A stretch of 64,000 nucleotides of DNA from Coprinus comatus (taxonomy: Eukaryota > Basidiomycota > Agaricomycetes > Agaricales > Agaricaceae), in contig JAWPGT010000034.1 in the NCBI GenBank assembly GCA_034638255.1, forward strand, positions 1 to 64,000. The letters run 5' to 3'. A model generated the notes under the pieces. That model was not told the origin of the DNA. It searched no databases and saw nothing but the letters and a program-made list of their open reading frames with translations. Below are positions 47,647 to 61,842 of the stretch, in pieces (position 1 is the stretch's first letter; each line of letters opens with the position of its first letter). The position numbers were made by a program, and so were the translations under genes.

Positions 47647-48240
47647 CTAAAAATATAAGAACACAAAAATGGCACTATTGAAGCCAGTTTACACGAATTT
47701 CGAAATTCCCAGCGAAGTGTAGACAACAAATACGAAAAACAACAACAATAACAAAGATGAGAGAGACTCGAAGTGAGACCCGAAGAGCCAGAAACCCGAT
47801 ATCCAGATCGTTGAGAGAAAGGGACTGATTCTTGATAAATACTGGAATAATTTTAAAAAAAGAAAACGAAAAACAAAAAAAAGAAAGTCGGTTGCCTTTG
47901 GAAGTGGTGTGTCCTAGTACATAACAGAGAGAAAAGAAAAAAAACCAAAGTGCCGTCCGGCAGTCCTCTTCTTAGAGTAACATAACAGAAATGCAGGTGA
48001 ATGTGTGTGCGTGTGTGTTGAATATGCATGCATGCGTGCAATATATGAGATATTTGAATTCCGTTTTGAGTGCGATTGCGATTGTGTGATAGATGAGAAT
48101 TGTTTTTGATCATGAAAATTTGATCAATGAAGAGTTGGGGAGTATTGAAAAAAAGTGTGAAACGAGTGTAGAATCCCATGATGTTATCAAGAGCGAAATT
48201 GAATCATTGAAATTGCGGCGTAGCCGCGTAAGGTGACCAT

Positions 48241-48279
48241 GTGTGTTGTGTTGTGTGTTGTGTTGTGTGTTGTGTGTGT
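48241..48279. repeat. TGTGTTGTGT-type microsatellite
   Basis: Nearly 40 bp of alternating TGTGT and TGTT units. Confidence 0.9.
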
Positions 48280-48401
48280 ATCGCTGCAAGCCCTTTGAAA
48301 AAAAATCTATCAGTATATGAGTATACAAACGTAGGCGTATGAGATAGATACTCACGTAGTGGTAGTGATTGATGGATATAAAATGAAATGGAATCACAGG
48401 T

Positions 48402-48605
48402 TTATGCAATTACGCAGTATGCGTTATTCCCCCAACCCTTTGAAGTTTCCTCATCACAAGGAAACTCAGACATCCCCATCTCTTCATCGGTCTTTTTAAC
48501 AACCGGTGCGGTAGAGATAGAGAAGAGGGACATAGAAGAATTGGAGGAGGTGGAGGAGGTGGAGGGGAGGAAAGACGATAAAGAAAGGGAAACGAAGGCG
48601 TCCAT
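48402..48605 (-). CDS. Mating-pheromone-type precursor with CaaX box CVIA
   Basis: A single-exon 67-codon frame starts MDAFVSLSLSSF, in the MDxF style of Agaricomycete pheromone precursors, and ends NNAYCVIA-stop, a farnesylation CaaX box of the class (CVIA/CVVA) used by these fungi. Between them are a Ser/Thr-rich pro-region and a charged stretch (KKTDEEMGMSEFPCDEETSKGWG). Lipopeptide pheromones are cut at a charged pair 10-15 residues before the CaaX Cys, farnesylated, trimmed and carboxymethylated, and sensed by STE3-type receptors. Here a cut at or near DEE would leave a peptide of about a dozen residues. An in-frame ATG 30 nt upstream (48635) is less like the family. No STE3 receptor lies in this window. 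CaaX-ended small proteins of other function cannot be excluded. Confidence 0.7.
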   Translation of the reverse strand: MDAFVSLSLSSFLPSTSSTSSNSSMSLFSISTAPVVKKTDEEMGMSEFPCDEETSKGWGNNAYCVIA

Positions 48606-49717
48606 TTGTAAAAAGTCGGATGTCGTTGAGTACAAGAAGTTGCAACTGAGGGTAGAGTAAGTATGAACAAGTTCAAAGTCGATTACAATGTTATTGTAAG
48701 ACTTTGGTTTGATTCAAATCAGCAGGGAGTGGAAAAGGAGGGAAATGTGGAGCTTAAAGAAATTCCAAAAGCCATCGGATTCCAAGTTCCCTTCCTTCTT
48801 ATACTCTTCCGCCAACCCTTGTCAATTCTTATTGTCACGATTATATCCATAATCGAATTGCGAATTGGTGGTTCCTATTTTTTATAATGAAGAATAAGCT
48901 TCCGAGTATTATGCATGTGCATCAAATTATCCTCTACCAGCCTATACCCTTATGTGAGAGACCAATCGCCACCAGATTCCTGTTCCACCAACAGGGTTGA
49001 CAACAAGTTGACAACGTAAAGGTTGATTCATCTGACCCTCCTATTGTTGTTAGATATAAAAATTAAATCAAGCGGAGGCAATCACTAAGACCTAATTACT
49101 CAGGCTCGCAATAACAACAAAAGAGATAGGCACTCAACCGCACGATCTATTGACGGCTGACATTCATAATAAGAGAGAGAGGGTTCTAACTTCCGGCTAT
49201 TACCCGATTGGGAAATGACGTATCACGTGGAGGCAACGCTTGGAACAAAAAGAAAGAGACGCGTGTTGGCGAAGGATGCCGGTGGTTAACACGATGTCAA
49301 GAGGGTTAAGTTGATATTTCCCAACGGAGTGCCTGAGATGAGGAAAACGCGATGTGACACTGTTCGAACATCTTTTTGTTGTGACAAGTGGGTCGGATGA
49401 TACTCACTCACTATGTCAACTTGGTACAAACTGCACTGTATCCAACACGCTCTGAATTAATTCTAAAGGGGAACCAGTGAAGTATCCCTGGAGCTATGGG
49501 ATTAGGTAGGATTTAACGAGGAATTGTACCACGGCCTGATGGTCTCCCGTTTGCGACATGATTTTACCTACTATTCAACCCAATGAGTTACTTCAAAATG
49601 ACTTGACGGTTTGAAAAACGAATGGAAATTGTGGACGAAACCCAAAGGAGATGCATTCTTCAATATCGAATCTCTTGAATGGGATGTCGGTAAATGTATA
49701 TTTCTCCATCATAGTTA
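48606..49717. other. Intergenic, no supported gene
   Basis: Upstream of the pheromone-type gene. A weak plus-strand frame at 48663-48887 has no recognisable motif. Confidence 0.5.
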
Positions 49718-49874
49718 TTAGATATACAGCTCGAATCGACCTTTCCTCTTTTCTCCGTACTTCTTGATCTTTTTGACGCGCTCGGCGGAACCTGAAGTTT
49801 TTACAACAGGGAAGAAGAAATCAAGAAAATTGGATGAGGGACGTACATTCAACATCATGGTAAGGTGGCTCCAT
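49718..49874 (-). CDS. Two-exon 33-residue basic mini-protein
   Basis: Exons 49874-49847 and 49791-49718 join in phase across a canonical intron (GTACGT...CTTCAG). The product begins MEPPYHDVE and is strongly basic after the junction (SAERVKKIKKYGEKRKGRF), ending ELYI. Neat splice sites, no internal stop and a well-behaved stop support coding. It may instead be the 3' part of a larger gene whose upstream exons I cannot place. The family is not recognised. Confidence 0.4.
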
Positions 49875-50266
49875 GTCTCTTTGCTTTTATGACCTTACCT
49901 TATCATGGTAAAACTTGATTCCACGTTTCAATTTTGCTCTAAGGTCGCCTTTATTGAATAGAAGATATTCTGCAGCGAAACCAGTCAAATGTACAATGGA
50001 GAAAGGCTACACAATCAAAACGACTTAAATACAATGCATTGAATTTGAATACAATATGAACCCCTTGTCTGTCTAAAGAAGAGCACAAAGGTACCATTTT
50101 ATTGGTATATTCGTTTAAACGACTTAAGCATACACTCCTGTGCTCGAGACAGAATTTAGTACCAGGTTTTGTACTACTCTGCAATCATACACCGACTTAC
50201 CCCAGATATGATAGTTGTGTATTATCCTGAATCCGTCTGTCAATGCTCCCCGTTCCCCGTCTTCAC

Positions 50267-50632
50267 TCACTCAAGTGGACCACCGGTACGCCTGACAACG
50301 ACCAGCCAATGGAAAACAAAGAAGAAACGACCATAGCTGTTATTAGGGGGCCAAAAAGTTGACAAGAACACTCACCAGATCTTAAGTACTCCTTCCTCTA
50401 AAGCCTCATCCGTAAACACCTCGACAGTAACAGTAAACTTAAACACCATTGATGTCCTAGGTACTTTATTTGCCCGAATTGATTTTCTTGATGATGGTAA
50501 TACCGTGATGAGACTCTTACTCCGTCTGTGATGCATTGAGGAGTTTCCCCGAGCATTGATAGGAATTTCTGGTGCAGGAAAAGGAAATTGCCAATGAAAA
50601 TCTAGAGTAGTTTGAAGTTGAGGTGGAGCCAT
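50267..50632 (-). CDS. Hypothetical protein, two exons
   Basis: Exons 50632-50376 and 50291-50267 join in phase (donor GTGAGT, acceptor TTGTCAG) to 93 residues. It starts MAPPQLQTTLDFHWQFPFP, has a Ser/Arg-rich middle (MHHRRSKSLITVLPSSRKS) and ends VEVFTDEALEEGVLKIWRTG then GPLE. No signal peptide or membrane segment is present. I do not recognise the family; the clean splice and the structured-looking end favour a real gene. Confidence 0.5.
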
Positions 50633-51221
50633 TTCAACACGGGTAGCAACGGTAGGGGGAGGGCAAAGGTCTGGTTTAAACAGAAGTTGTGAGTTCAGAG
50701 GTTAGTTTCTGTTTATATAGTCGCGCCATGGCCATGACAATGGGAAGTCACAAGTACAACTCTCAGGCTGTGGACTCTTTCACTAGCTATTGATGGTCCC
50801 TAGGTAGAGATTATGGCTTGCTAGCATCAATAGCCCTGACTTAAAATTTGACTGTGATCTAGAGAGGGCGGAGATTGTTACTGAACCGAATTGATTTTGG
50901 CTAGAACTCTATTATAATGCGAAGGCTTTGTTTCATTCTACCCGATCAAAAGAGAGGGATGGAAAATATGTCGAACATGTCTTGCTTTTATCATAATTCT
51001 TTCACTGGCTAATGGTGGTAGATCGCAATAGTAGATTATACCAATGAGCAGTGTGTCTTTGAAGGACTGTAGACAAATTGACAGCGGGTCCGGCGTCAGG
51101 GAAGTTTAGTTGACGGTGGCGGCAAGTATTTGGAATGTCACTAACTCTCCGCCGATCTAATTTAACAGCACCAGACGCCTGACCTATTACAAGTCAGATG
51201 GAGTTAACACTGCGTGGGTGA
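50633..51221. other. Intergenic, no supported gene
   Basis: Upstream flanks of the hypothetical and F-box genes. No ORF supported. Confidence 0.5.
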
Positions 51222-51345
51222 CTCGATAATCTAACTGGATTATCGAGGACATACCTAAACTTTACTCTGAGACCCACGCTCATGAGTAAAGTAAAGCTTG
51301 GATAAATACTCGCTAGTACTTGATAATCTGTGTGGATTACCAAGT
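51222..51345. other. Cluster of three perfect or near-perfect stem-loops
   Basis: Stem 1, 51222-51247: arms CTCGATAATC / GATTATCGAG with a 6-nt loop. Stem 2, 51259-51292: arms ACTTTACTC / GAGTAAAGT, extended by TGAG / CTCA with one bulge. Stem 3, 51318-51345: arms ACTTGATAATC / GATTACCAAGT with one mismatch and a 6-nt loop. Stems 1 and 3 share GATAATC...GATTA cores. Function unknown; lies about 290 bp upstream of the F-box gene. Confidence 0.75.
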
Positions 51346-51633
51346 TATTGGAACAGTGTTAACCTCCGAGTAATATTCCAGCGATTAGTCCTCGGGCCAC
51401 CCCTACAGGATAGACGGTGTGTTCTAAATATATAGTATCATTTGTAATAACTGGTCTTGCTGTGTCACTGAAGACGAACAATGGGCTAATTATTTATCTA
51501 GGTGGACAATGTGACACACATACCAGTATACACATTCAAGGTTACTACTAGACAATACGATGAAAACTATATAAGCGCTCATATTTTTTTAAGCCCTCTG
51601 CATTCAAAATCAATTCTCGACTTCACCTCTGAG

Positions 51634-53546
51634 ATGCCTTCGAAATTCTTGGAACGGTTACACGTTGGTCTGAAGCGCGACAAGCCATGTGCAATTACAA
51701 GACTTCCCCAAGAAACCTTACAAGAAATCTGGCCTCTCTTGGACTGGAAATCGATGTTAGCTGTTGGCCAGGTACGTGCTTCGGCTTTCAAGTGAATATA
51801 TTAGCTACTAACATACCTTTACCGTTCGACCAATTACGAACAGACTTGTACAGTTCTTCGTCACTCGATGGACTACAGTTTCTGGAAGGTTTACGTAAAG
51901 GCAATGTTGAAGAAATTTCCTCGTAGTATTCAAACTCCCCCTTATGAGCTTCGGGAGCTACTCGACAAAGACTCTCCTGTGGCGGAAGCCACAAACGACG
52001 AAAACACGAGAGGTCTAATGGAGCTCAGGAACTGGGCTCTTACCAGACTCCGAGTTGAAGAGGGATGGAATGCTACTGGCTCCAAATCAGAATACGTTCT
52101 CAGTCAGGCAAGAAAGATCTCAGGTGTGGATATCCAATACAGGAAAAACTTAGATGTCAAATTTCTCCCTGGTGGTCGTTGGCTTCTCATCCTGATGACG
52201 GAAGGAGAAGTTTATTGTTGTGATTTGGAATCAAAGGACAAACTTCATGCTTTAACACTTATTCCTATGGCAGACTCGTATAGTGGAAGCCATGAAGAGT
52301 ACAAGTTGCCACTATGGTCTGTGTGGGTTAACAAGTCCCAGGAAGGTTTGTCATTCCGTATAGCGGTTTCTGGATACAATAAAAGGAGTGGTGTGTTTTC
52401 TTGAAAAATTAAAAGAGTAATTGCTTACATTCTCATTTTTATCATTTATGTAGACACTCCATCCACCGGTCGTATTTATGAGGTAAAGCAATTAGGAAAA
52501 GGCTCTGGAGCAACTCTACAGGTTCAAAATTCCAACCTTCCGCTTGTTGAGTTACATGTCGACCATCTGGAAGATAAACCAGTCACCTCAACCGCTCTGG
52601 ACGCTACCCATTGCATCTATTTGCGCACTTTCGACGATGATGGTTTTGGAGGGTTGAACCAGGTCAGAAATCAATCTCTTTCCATTTACCAATATTTCGA
52701 CGGAAAGCAAGATGGTCGTGTTCAGAAGAAGGTAGCGACTCATACTGTAGAGATCGAGGTTCTCAGTGACCAAGACGAGGTAATGTTGTAATCCACTGAT
52801 ATTAATCAAGAGGCTAATAATGTACCGTCAACTTCCAGTGTCAAATGATTACTATACCGGAGAATCGTCTGATCATATTGACTCAAAAGGGTCTTTACAT
52901 ATACGATTACTTAGGAAGCGCTCGGACAGGTACAAGCACCTCCAAGCTCATGATAATGTTTAAGATGACTTTTGATCGCGAGATGAATCGCCCTCAAATG
53001 CCACTTCCAAGACATGCATCTCCAATTTCAAGGCTCGGGAACTTGGACAACACAGCAGACTTCTCCTCATTCTTCACTCTGTTTATTGATGGCTCACTCT
53101 CAAAAGTTTCCATACCAAACCAAATTAACGGTACTTGTTTAGACGAAACAAAGTTTGGAAAGCTGTTGAACAAACAGGAACTGAAATATTGGAGCCGTAT
53201 TCCCAATTCCTCTTGTGTGGTAGGTCATAATCGGGCTGTCATTTTGCATGAGAACAACACGTTCCAGATTATTACATTAAAATATGGTAAGGATGGTGGA
53301 GATCCTAGAATACACAGCCGATTCCTTGATTCTTCCGGGCTTCAAGATCACCCGGGACAGTTACCAACGAGTACCAGGATTATGGCTTTGAACGATGAAT
53401 GTGGTCGTATGGCACTAATCAAGTATCAGGGTAATATTCACTGCGGGGATATCTTTATCGTGAACCTTCGTGATAAGTCGCGTTTTGTGGATGTGGATGG
53501 TGGTAAAAAACGTCAACGAGGTTGTTTTTCCGTTCTTTCTTCCTAA
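51634..53546 (+). CDS. F-box protein
   Basis: Four exons, 51634-51771, 51844-52390, 52454-52779 and 52839-53546, give 572 residues with phases closed. The F-box is at the N-terminus, residues about 20-65: ITRLPQETLQEIWPLLDW then KSMLAVGQ-TCTVLRHSMDYS and FWKVYVKAML. The rest (for example RKNLDVKFLPGGRWLLILMT and GLYIYDYLGSAR) has repeated beta-type segments with W and G-x-L features, suggestive of a propeller-like substrate-recognition region, which is inferred only. F-box proteins bind Skp1 and recruit substrates to SCF ubiquitin ligases. Unlike the relic at 8.8-10.5 kb this copy is intact. It is followed by the small DUF2945 gene on the same strand. Confidence 0.8.
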
Positions 53547-54085
53547 TTTTCCGGTTTTAAACCTCCCTATAATCAAGTAACATCCACAGTCTTTACTCGG
53601 TTTGATTCTCAACACAGTCTTTACTCTAATATTTTTGATCTTTTTACCATACTCAGTAGTAGAATAATATATATTCAATTAATGGTCTTTACTACTGCTA
53701 CACCACTCGTTGAATGAAAGTAGTATAATGACAAGAGCATCATAACATCAAATAAGACGTAATTTCCTCTCCAAGTATGTACATGGCGTCGAATTCGTTG
53801 GTAACAGGAGTTTCTCATACTAAGTAATTCAGGCTGCCAGGCGTGGTTGAAATCCTATATATAACTTTGAATTGGAGAAAAGTCTCAGTTTCCTAGTTCA
53901 ATTCCGCAATGTTTGGGTCATAATGTCTCTCCAATGACATCTTTCACAACGTCATGGGAGATGAAACCAAAGCTTCACTCGGATATGCGGGATATAAAAT
54001 GACTCAATCTGGTTGAGGATTCTTACAATTGAACGTACATTACCTCCCTTTGAATTTCCAACCTTCACCCAACTCAACTTGCACA

Positions 54086-54447
54086 ATGGCTCCTCAATAC
54101 AAGGCATGTTTGCATCCATCAAAGGACCTATCTAACCTATTACTCTTACAGACAGGTGATCGCGTCAAGTATCACGCCATCGGTGGTGCTGGCGCTAATA
54201 GTTCGACAAGTACAGGAGAAATTGTCGATGTCATCACCGATACTCAGAATGCTGGAAGCACAGGGGTTGCCGCGAAGGTATGGTCCACGACTCTACCACG
54301 TTTCCCCTTAACCTGGTGTAACCGTGTAATTTGCTGATGCCGTTGATGCAGGCTTCGGGAGAAGAGCCTCGTTATGTGATTAGAAATGACAACACCGGGA
54401 AGGAAACTGCATACAAGGGGCAGAATATTTTCGGTAGTGCGGATTGA
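54086..54447 (+). CDS. DUF2945 / Hva1 TUDOR-type small protein
   Basis: Three exons, 54086-54103, 54152-54277 and 54352-54447, give 79 residues. The sequence MAPQYK-TGDRVKYHAIGGA, SSTSTGEIVDVITDT, EPRYVIRNDNTGKETAYKG and QNIFGSAD matches the compact hypervirulence-associated TUDOR domain family (DUF2945): a KxGDxVxW-like start, then IxxV and PxYxIxND-type blocks. The first intron must use a GC-AG boundary (AAG/GCATGT), because only that donor joins the conserved TGDRV in phase. TATAAAA lies at 53993-53999. Molecular role unknown; Tudor-like folds often bind modified peptides. Confidence 0.8.
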
Positions 54448-54824
54448 GTGTCATAATACATGTGTATCGATTAGGTGTAATTGTTTTTTTATGTCTGCTG
54501 TTGATGAAGAGTAATAAGCGAATAATTTGGTGTAATTTTGTGATTTAAGTTTCTTGGACTTCACGCGGCACGGCATGCCGAAGCCCCACTAGCCAAGACT
54601 TCTCAAGACCATCTGACTTGTTACACTATTTTCTGTTGCTACTCTAGAAAATGCAAGGTAGAGATACCACAAACAAACATATCAGTACATGGAGTCAGCA
54701 TCAAGTAACCCTATAGTCCGTATCTTTCTGCTTCAAGCAAAAGTTACTCTACGTTTCTATCCTGTCTCCCTCTCCATCTGGGCCCCAAGAGAAATTGCCA
54801 AGAGCGTTGAGTAATATGCATACA

Positions 54825-54835
54825 TATATAAAAGG
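54825..54835 (+). promoter_or_regulatory. TATA box of the ENA ATPase
   Basis: TATATAAAAGG, 36 bp upstream of the ATG at 54872. Confidence 0.6.
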
Positions 54836-54871
54836 TACGCACTTTCATTCTTGTTTCTGACACGCACCGCC

Positions 54872-59099
<4,228 letters not shown>

Positions 59100-59615
59100 G
59101 ATTGGTCGGGTCCAGCTCGAAGGTGATTGGACTGGTGGATGGTTTTTGGACACATGTTCAACCTTGAAACTAGAAATGGCATCCGAGCAGGCTTTTGGAG
59201 GTGGGGGTGAGGGAGGAAATGGGAAGATGAGGGGGTATATATGTGGGCCTGGCGAGGCAGCGGGCTCAAGGATGAAGGCTTTTTCTGATGATCTTTCATA
59301 TGGAAAGTTATGAACTGTGACGATTCTGAAATGACGATTGGGGAGGATGATATAGATATACCTAGAAAATTTCTGCCGTAAAATTAGTAGTTTAGTTGGA
59401 ATAATTTGATTTGTGTGTTTCCACTTTTCAAGTTTCGTTAAGAGGCTGAGGAAACACCTTCACTGTGCTGAGTGCTCATGTTTGAAGGTGTCAAGTTCTG
59501 CACATCAGTCAGTACTAATGACATTACTGATCCATGATGTTTAAAATTATCCTGAATTCGAAGGCAATTACATTCGAACATGAACATGGTCTGGGTTAGC
59601 ACTAGAAAAAAAAAT
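59100..59615. other. Convergent 3' flanks of ENA and uL30m
   Basis: No supported gene. AT-rich with a G-rich patch near 59200. Confidence 0.5.
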
Positions 59616-60017
59616 CTAAATGTGCATCAAGGTGTCGCGTTTACTTCCAACAACTTTATATCCTCTGACAGCTTTTCTCTCTTGTCTCTGCTCCCATTGA
59701 TTCCTGACTGCACTTGCGGGTACATTCTCAACCTCGAGAAGTTCCTTGACTCTGAGAATCATACCAGCAATTTCTGGTGTATGACGGTGGTAGACGGTGG
59801 TGTGACGTTTATGAAGCCCTAGAGAAGCAAGAGTGCCTTGCACTTTTTCGCCGAGAGAGATACCGGAACGTCTGAGTGTGACTTTGAAGTGGGTCAATGG
59901 AGCGTCGGTGGTGGTTGTGGTTGTGGTTGTGGTTGTGGTAGGTGAAGGGGTGGTAGAGAGTGCACGAGTGAATTGGCGGGATGCTAGGACGCGTCGACAG
60001 AGAGTTGATGAAGACAT
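59616..60017 (-). CDS. MRPL33: Mitochondrial large-subunit ribosomal protein uL30m
   Basis: Single exon of 133 codons starting MSSSTLCRRVLASRQFTRAL, an Arg/Ser-rich mitochondrial presequence. A run of 11 Thr follows (encoded by ACC/ACA triplets, a coding microsatellite). The L30 core is HFKVTLRRSGISLGEKVQGT with LASLGLHKRHTTVYHRHTPE and GMILRVKELLEVENV, the helix and GLxKxxxxV elements of the fold. uL30m sits in the central protuberance region of the mitoribosome. The longer in-frame ATG at 60065 would add a hydrophilic leader without targeting character, so 60017 is preferred. It is divergent from the MINDY gene, 229 bp between starts. Confidence 0.92.
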   Translation of the reverse strand: MSSSTLCRRVLASRQFTRALSTTPSPTTTTTTTTTTTDAPLTHFKVTLRRSGISLGEKVQGTLASLGLHKRHTTVYHRHTPEIAGMILRVKELLEVENVPASAVRNQWEQRQERKAVRGYKVVGSKRDTLMHI

Positions 60018-60246
60018 TCTGTGAATATATGCATTAATATTTGTTGTATAACTAGTGTCAAGCACGTACGCTGTGTTGTCGGCGGCCTACCCCTTTGTGA
60101 ACACTTTGGTCCAATGTCCAGTTTTCCGGGAGCGGAAGTGCATTGTATGATGGGGATGCGTTGTGTTTGGATGATTTGGTTAAGAACGCAGCCAGCGAAT
60201 GGAACTTATCTATCAACCACTCACTTAGACACTTTGTTCAAGTACA

Positions 60247-61726
60247 ATGTCAAGATTAGAATCAGTACCCAGCATGCGCTCGTCAGAGGCTGAAGTCTGG
60301 TACCTTAAAGATATCCAGTTTGGTCGTCCTGGGTCTGAAGACAAGAGGTATAAGATCATCACACAGAATTTCAATGGGTAAGTGCTACCCTGTAATGATG
60401 GTCAATTTCTGTAAAGCTCAAACGCGTTTCTTTTAGACCTTGTTCTTTCATTGCCATATGTATGTTCCTATATATCAATACTTTAACCTACTAAATCTAG
60501 TTCGTTTGTTGTATAGGTAATATCCTAATCCTACGTGGCAATATTGAAATCCTACCAGTCGAACGTCGCACGGTATCTTATGAATTCCTGTCTCAGTTAG
60601 TCGCTGAATATCTTTTGACAAGCGCTCCTGACGTTGACATTTCGGCTGCTTTGAATATAATGCCATATACCCAACGTTAGTTCTCTCAACCTTATAAACA
60701 CAAAACTAACTTGGTGACATATTCATAATTTCTATTTTTATTTTTATTTTACAGAGGGAATGGACCTAAATCCTTTGTTTCTGGATTCCAAGGGCTTCAG
60801 ACCGTCTGGTACAAACAGTGGAGAACTAGACCTTTTCGAAAAAGCAGGGATTCAACTTGTTCATGGTTGGCTGGCTGATCCTCATGGACCGGAAGCCGAA
60901 GTAGTTAAACGTGTCAGGGATTATGATCATGCCGTACAATTGATTGCAGAGGCAGATCATTTGATGAATGGAAAGCTGTTAATGACTGAGGATATGTTGA
61001 ATGCTCCTAGTGGGAGTAGTAGTTCTCCGGTGGTGAACTATAGCAAGGAAGAGAGTTATAGGATTGAAGATGGTGAGTTTTATTGATTTAAATGTATATT
61101 TAGCTCATAAATGACACTTTTCCAGCATTCGTGATGCGGCAATTTCTAAAAAATACGTCTTCCCAGTTAACTTATCATGGTCTATTCCACCTCGTAACAT
61201 CTCTTGAACCCAATACTCTTTATGCACTATTCAGAAACTCCCACCTTTCCGTTGTATATAAAACTGAAGGGGAAGAGTCTGCATTGTATACCCTCGTAAC
61301 GGACCAAGTTTTCCTTAACGAACCTGCAGTGGTTTGGGAACGGATAGAGGACGTTGAAGGTGGTTCGTCAACATTTGTGAATTCGGATTTCAAGAAATCA
61401 ATTCCGGTTGGTGGAGATTTTGCTGGACGAACTGCGGAAGATGCAGTTAGAGAGGCGGAAGTTGCTGCTGGAATTCCACATCCTTCAGAGTGTGTATACC
61501 CCTTTACCCTCTAATCACCCTAACCAATTTTATATTCTAAAGTGCTGAACTTGCGAGATATCTACAAGAGGAAGAAAATCATAAAGCGCAACTTCAACGT
61601 GAACGTCATGCAAAGGCTGAAGAACATTTTGAAAAAGCCAAATCAGCTCTTGAAGCCCAGGAAACTGCCAAACAAGCCAAGAAAATAGTTAAATTGCAGA
61701 AGAAAAAGGATTGTATTATAATGTGA
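60247..61726 (+). CDS. MINDY-family deubiquitinase with C-terminal CaaX box
   Basis: Six exons (60247-60377, 60437-60459, 60517-60675, 60755-61072, 61126-61489, 61543-61726) give 392 residues; the second is only 23 nt. The MINDY catalytic pattern is clear: ITQNFNGPCSFIAIC with the nucleophile Cys at residue 46, followed by NILILRG; the catalytic His is in LTYHGLFHLV (about residue 228); and DQVFLNEPAVVWE follows later. MINDY enzymes trim Lys48-linked polyubiquitin. The C-terminal tail is a coiled, Lys/Gln/Glu-rich helix (ELARYLQEEENHKAQLQRER to IVKLQKKKD) ending CIIM, a CaaX box predicted to be prenylated and so to place the enzyme on membranes. Neighbouring uL30m is divergent. Confidence 0.9.
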
Positions 61727-61842
61727 ATATATAATATGATATATATATGAATTTCGGCATCTGCCGTTTACATCTTGTCCACTGACTTCTGCCACCATCT
61801 GTATTCATCGTCTCAAACATTAACGTATTCGAACATTCACTA

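Larger units (their letters stand above)
47003..48401. other. Intergenic with simple repeats
   Basis: Upstream region of SDH3 and 3' flank of the pheromone-type gene. Contains an (AAAAC)n run and a GTGTT-rich run, annotated separately. No supported gene. Confidence 0.5.

Noticed and set aside
48388..48660. Glu-rich 90-residue plus-strand ORF
   Set aside because: Exact antisense of the pheromone-type gene; the Glu-rich run is the complement of its Ser/Pro codons.
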